This document shows, piece after piece, positions 5,684 through 8,238 of a DNA stretch of 8,238 nt (positions are counted from its first letter, which is position 1; every line of letters starts with the position of its first letter). Origin of the DNA: an uncultured Litorilinea sp. (GTDB lineage: Bacteria; Chloroflexota; Anaerolineae; Caldilineales; Caldilineaceae). The stretch covers positions 1 to 8,238 of the forward strand of contig CAKZVN010000140.1 in assembly GCA_937922105.1 (NCBI GenBank), written 5' to 3'. The notes below the pieces were generated by a model. That model saw nothing but the letters and a program-made list of their open reading frames with translations. It was not told where the DNA came from and ran no database searches. The translations under genes were made by a program, and so were the position numbers.

Positions 5684-6916
5684 TTAGGCCAAAAGCGCGC
5701 GCAACTCGGACTGGATGGGCAAGGTGGTCACTTCCATCCGCTCAGGGTGCATAAGACAGTTGATCTCGCTGCGAATCCCCAACCCTTTGGCGGTAGGACT
5801 GTCGTCAAAGTTGAAGTCGGGCATGTAGATGCCCGGCTCGATGGTAAACATGACCCCCGGCAAGAGCACACGGCGATCCTGCGTCTCCAGGTTGTCAATG
5901 TTGACGCCCAGGTAGTGCCCAGTAGGACCCAGGCTGTGCCCGGTGCGGTGGATGAAATAAGGGCCGTAGCCCGCGTCCACGATGACTTGCCGCGTCACTT
6001 GGTCCACTTCATAGCCGTGCACCGGCACACCCGCGGCCAACTGCGCGTGGATATAGGCTACCGCGGCATCGCGGCCCGCCGCCACCGCTTCATAAACTGC
6101 CTGGGCCTTGGGCGGAACCACCCGCCCACAGTACGCGGTCCAGGTCAGGTCCGCCATGGACGCATCGGGGTTGCCGGCTTCTTTGCTCCACAGGTCAATC
6201 AAAACCACGTCTCCCTCGCGAATGGGACTGTGGTGCTTGGCGCTCGGCCCATAATGCGGGTCTGCGGCGTTGGCATTCACCGCAACAATGCAGGGGAACG
6301 GCTCCATGCCCAAGGCGCTGAACTGCTGGGCGATAAACTGTTGCACGTCGTATTCCGTCAATGCAACCCCACGGCGCAGACAGGTTGCGATGTGGGCAAA
6401 GGCGCGGTCTTTGGCTTCCATACACGCCGCCGCGGCGCGACGATGGCTCGCCACCTGGGCCTCGCTCAACACTGCCAGCACCATCTGCGCCAGGTCCGCG
6501 CTGCTGTGGATCATCGCGCCGGTCGCCTGCTCCACGACTTCTTTGATACCGGCGTCAATGCGGCTCACGAAGGGAATGGCGTTGCCGGGGCTATACTCCA
6601 TGGCGATTTGGAAACGACGGCTGCCGTCGCTGCCCAGCAACTCCGGCAGTTTGGCAGCCATCTCTTGCCAGCTCACATAGGTCAAGGCAGGGCCTTGTAG
6701 CTCCGGTCGTAGCTCACCGAACATGTGGCCCTCGATGGCGTGGACCAGCCGGCGCGGTTGCCCCTGCGCCGGAATCCACAGAAACCAGCGCCGACTGCCG
6801 CCGTGGGCCAACCCGGCAACACCGATGGCAATCGGATTCAGATCGCGGAAATTGTAGAGCAGCCAGCCGTCGAGGCTGCGCTCACGCAGGGTGGACTGGA
6901 TCGCAGAGAGGTTCAT
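5684..6916 (-). CDS. M24 family metallopeptidase (Xaa-Pro dipeptidase/aminopeptidase P-like)
   Basis: Cytoplasmic two-metal peptidase of the creatinase/pita-bread fold, 410 residues from ATG 6916; this family removes residues next to proline in short peptides. The N-terminal creatinase-like domain (about 1-150) opens with MNLSAIQSTLRERSLDGWLL. The catalytic domain (about 155-400) retains all five expected metal ligands: Asp241 (VVLIDLW), Asp256 (SMADLTWTAYCG), His327 (RTGHSLG), Glu360 (FTIEPGIY) and Glu384 (GIRSEI), with His221 in ADPHYGP also present. An active enzyme is therefore expected. A GTG at 6991 would add 25 residues unlike the family N-terminus, so ATG 6916 is preferred although its ribosome site is weak. 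The binding-protein gene starts 100 bp after its TAA. Linkage to a DppA-like transporter suggests hydrolysis of imported peptides. Related M24 enzymes act on non-peptides (creatine, ectoine), so the substrate is unproved. Confidence 0.92.
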   Translation of the reverse strand: MNLSAIQSTLRERSLDGWLLYNFRDLNPIAIGVAGLAHGGSRRWFLWIPAQGQPRRLVHAIEGHMFGELRPELQGPALTYVSWQEMAAKLPELLGSDGSRRFQIAMEYSPGNAIPFVSRIDAGIKEVVEQATGAMIHSSADLAQMVLAVLSEAQVASHRRAAAACMEAKDRAFAHIATCLRRGVALTEYDVQQFIAQQFSALGMEPFPCIVAVNANAADPHYGPSAKHHSPIREGDVVLIDLWSKEAGNPDASMADLTWTAYCGRVVPPKAQAVYEAVAAGRDAAVAYIHAQLAAGVPVHGYEVDQVTRQVIVDAGYGPYFIHRTGHSLGPTGHYLGVNIDNLETQDRRVLLPGVMFTIEPGIYMPDFNFDDSPTAKGLGIRSEINCLMHPERMEVTTLPIQSELRALLA

Positions 6917-6961
6917 GGTAATCGTCTCAGGATGGGCGGGGAACAGATTGCAGCGGACCGC

Positions 6962-6989
6962 GCGACACCCTGGTGTGGGGCGGCGTCGC
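6962..6989 (-). other. Hairpin in the leader of the peptidase gene
   Basis: Positions 6962-6969 pair with 6982-6989 on the minus-strand RNA over 8 bp, including one G-U pair, around a 12-nt loop. It lies 45 bp upstream of ATG 6916 and has no T tract after it, so it is leader structure rather than a terminator. I do not recognise a known riboswitch or T-box. Confidence 0.3.
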
Positions 6990-7004
6990 ACGGCGAACGC
7001 AACA

Positions 7005-7034
7005 CAATCCGGTTGCCGGCGCCGTCAAGGATTG
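7005..7034 (-). repeat. Inverted repeat in the gap before the peptidase gene
   Basis: CAATCC (7005-7010) and GGATTG (7029-7034) are an inverted pair, and the palindrome CGGCGCCG (7017-7024) lies between them. The gap from 6917 to 7151 otherwise holds only the leader hairpin and the promoter-like site. No convincing terminator for the upstream gene was found in it. Confidence 0.25.
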
Positions 7035-7096
7035 GTGGCGGAAGGTCGCAATGGCAAAACAGTCATGAGCAACGCTTCGGCATCCAAACTGTACCC

Positions 7097-7127
7097 ATTA
7101 TGACAAAGGCCCGCGCTTCTGTGCAAA
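7097..7127 (-). promoter_or_regulatory. Candidate sigma-70-type promoter for the peptidase-transporter cluster
   Basis: On the minus strand, CATAAT (7102-7097) matches the -10 consensus at five of six positions. A weak -35-like TTTGCA (7127-7122) is 19 bp upstream. Transcription would begin near 7090 and leave a leader of about 175 nt before ATG 6916. The -35 match and spacing are poor, so this is only a candidate. Confidence 0.4.
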
Positions 7128-7151
7128 TCGGCATCCCGCGCTTGCGCCCGC

Positions 7152-8238
7152 CTAGGCATCCCACGGCAAGGCGTAGCTGGGCGTGTTCACGTAGCGCGCT
7201 GTCCCCAACTCTAGCGTGATACGTGTCGCCGGCGGCAACTCCACCAACAGATGGGACGCGTCCACCGAAACCGTCGTTGTGGCGGTCGCCAACGCGGGCG
7301 CGGCATATTGGTGGCGGTTGCCCGGGTAGTCGGAGGTACGCACGTCATAGGTCGCCTCGGTAAAGCGATGTTCGCCGAAACCACCCGCCTGCACAATCAC
7401 GCGCCGCGTCGCCAACGGGCTGAGATTGACCAGCGTCAGCACAGTACGATCCGCGGTGATCTGCTCCACCAGCGCCGCCACATCCGGCGGCAAACCAGGA
7501 CGGCGCCGTTCGTCGTCGAAATAGCGCACGCGACAATGGAGCAGCCCGCCGTTGTAGATGATCTGCGGCGCGCCCAGCGTGAGTTGCACCAGCGCCTCGG
7601 TCACCACCGGGTTCAACTCTTGCCAGTGGTGAATGTTGACCGTGGTCAGGTCCTCTTGATCCTGGGCGATCAGCGCCAGCCGACGGCAGACGGTGGCGTA
7701 AGCAGCCTGGAGGATGGCTTCGGGGTAGCCGGGGTTATCGCCCGCCAGATAGCGCAGCCAGGGGCGCTCGTGCCCGCTCTCCTCTTTGGTGCGGAAGATA
7801 CCCACCTTGCGCCAGTCCACTGATTCGCGGCTGCGCAGCGTCTCCAGGCGCGCCCAGTCGCCAGGGTCCATGCTCAAATACCAAAGCGCGGTGGGGTAGA
7901 TGGGGGAAAGCGGCTGATAGTCGAACCAGCCCTGGTCGCCGTAGCGATAGGGTGCGACCCAAGTCACCGGGTCCAATTCGGCGGCTTCTTCGTCGCTGAG
8001 CGCGCCGATCCAGTGCTGGCGCAGGCTCATCTCCAGATCGCGCGTGTCGCGTACCTCGCCCAGCGCGGCAATGGCGTCGTATTGGCTGCGCGGCAACTCC
8101 AGATAGGCCGGGTCGCGCGTGAGCAAGAAGGCATTGGCTGCCGCGACAGTCGCCGCCATCCCGATGTTATAGTAACCGTGAGGCCATGTCCAGCCGTAGA
8201 GACCGCCATACCACTTGCCGTCCAGAAGCTCGCCGACG
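7152..8238 (-). CDS. Unidentified large protein, C-terminal 361 residues (cut by right window edge)
   Basis: The minus-strand frame is open from the right edge to a TAG at 7154-7152, so the start lies outside the window. A Met codon at 8159 is internal: the same frame continues upstream with coding-like GKWYGGLYGWTWPHGYYNIG. I do not recognise the family. About the first 230 residues look helical and rich in aromatic residues (GDQGWFDYQPLSPIYPTALW; HHWQELNPVVTEALVQLTLG), reminiscent of the (alpha/alpha) toroid of polysaccharide lyases and some glycosidases. The last 120 look like beta-strands (DRTVLTLVNLSPLATRRVIV; ATTTVSVDASHLLVELPPAT), consistent with a C-terminal beta-sandwich. No membrane helix or sorting signal is visible in this part. 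A carbohydrate-related role is a guess from fold impression and from the sugar-related genes downstream. A 235-bp gap with a promoter-like site separates it from the peptidase gene, so it may be a separate unit. Confidence 0.8.
   Translation of the reverse strand, partial: VGELLDGKWYGGLYGWTWPHGYYNIGMAATVAAANAFLLTRDPAYLELPRSQYDAIAALGEVRDTRDLEMSLRQHWIGALSDEEAAELDPVTWVAPYRYGDQGWFDYQPLSPIYPTALWYLSMDPGDWARLETLRSRESVDWRKVGIFRTKEESGHERPWLRYLAGDNPGYPEAILQAAYATVCRRLALIAQDQEDLTTVNIHHWQELNPVVTEALVQLTLGAPQIIYNGGLLHCRVRYFDDERRRPGLPPDVAALVEQITADRTVLTLVNLSPLATRRVIVQAGGFGEHRFTEATYDVRTSDYPGNRHQYAAPALATATTTVSVDASHLLVELPPATRITLELGTARYVNTPSYALPWDA

Noticed and set aside
5153..6700. 515-codon open frame on the plus strand across the binding-protein/peptidase boundary
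   Set aside because: It is antisense to two well-supported genes and crosses their gap. Its product has low-complexity, His/Arg-rich composition and no recognisable motif, as expected of a shadow frame in GC-rich DNA.
6917..6991. GTG start giving the peptidase 25 extra residues
   Set aside because: The extra residues are Arg/Pro/Cys-rich and unlike M24 N-termini, and they overlap the structured leader; ATG 6916 begins a typical N-terminus.

Overview
Every supported gene in this window lies on the minus strand, so the region is read from right to left. The DNA is GC-rich. The solute-binding protein is a lipoprotein with an Ala/Pro-rich tether after the lipobox Cys. That tether and the mix of genes (family 5 peptide transporter, M24 peptidase, SMP-30 lactonase, Gfo/Idh/MocA protein) look like Chloroflexota, of the Anaerolineae/Caldilineae type. 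This is an inference from style only; there is no rRNA or marker gene to confirm it.

Layout in the direction of transcription: (1) 8238-7152, the C-terminal 361 residues of a large protein I do not recognise, open at the right edge; (2) a 235-bp gap with a promoter-like site and a structured leader; (3) 6916-5684, a cytoplasmic M24 (Xaa-Pro dipeptidase-like) metallopeptidase; (4) 5583-3967, a family 5 (DppA/OppA-like) solute-binding lipoprotein; (5) 3851-2838 and (6) 2826-1924, the two DppB/DppC-type permeases; (7) 1867-887, an SMP-30/gluconolactonase-like enzyme; (8) 770 to the left edge, the N-terminal 256 residues of a Gfo/Idh/MocA-fold protein. No tRNA, rRNA, CRISPR array, insertion sequence or attachment site was seen. 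No gene-free stretch exceeds 300 bp.

The short gaps (100, 115, 11, 56 and 116 bp) and common direction suggest one transcription unit from the peptidase onward. Strong hairpins after the binding-protein gene and after the lactonase gene probably tune expression within it. The simplest reading is a peptide-uptake system with a dipeptidase that cleaves the imported substrate, followed by two genes normally linked to sugar or sugar-acid metabolism. No ABC ATPase is encoded in the window, so the transporter must draw its ATPases from elsewhere.

The most useful second-look items are the unusual active-site motifs of the Gfo/Idh/MocA protein, which recall GH109 glycosidases; a pair of similar terminator-like elements about 3.1 kb apart; the peptide importer without ATPases next to carbohydrate genes; and the unidentified protein at the right edge. 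Nothing here proves a new biological system.
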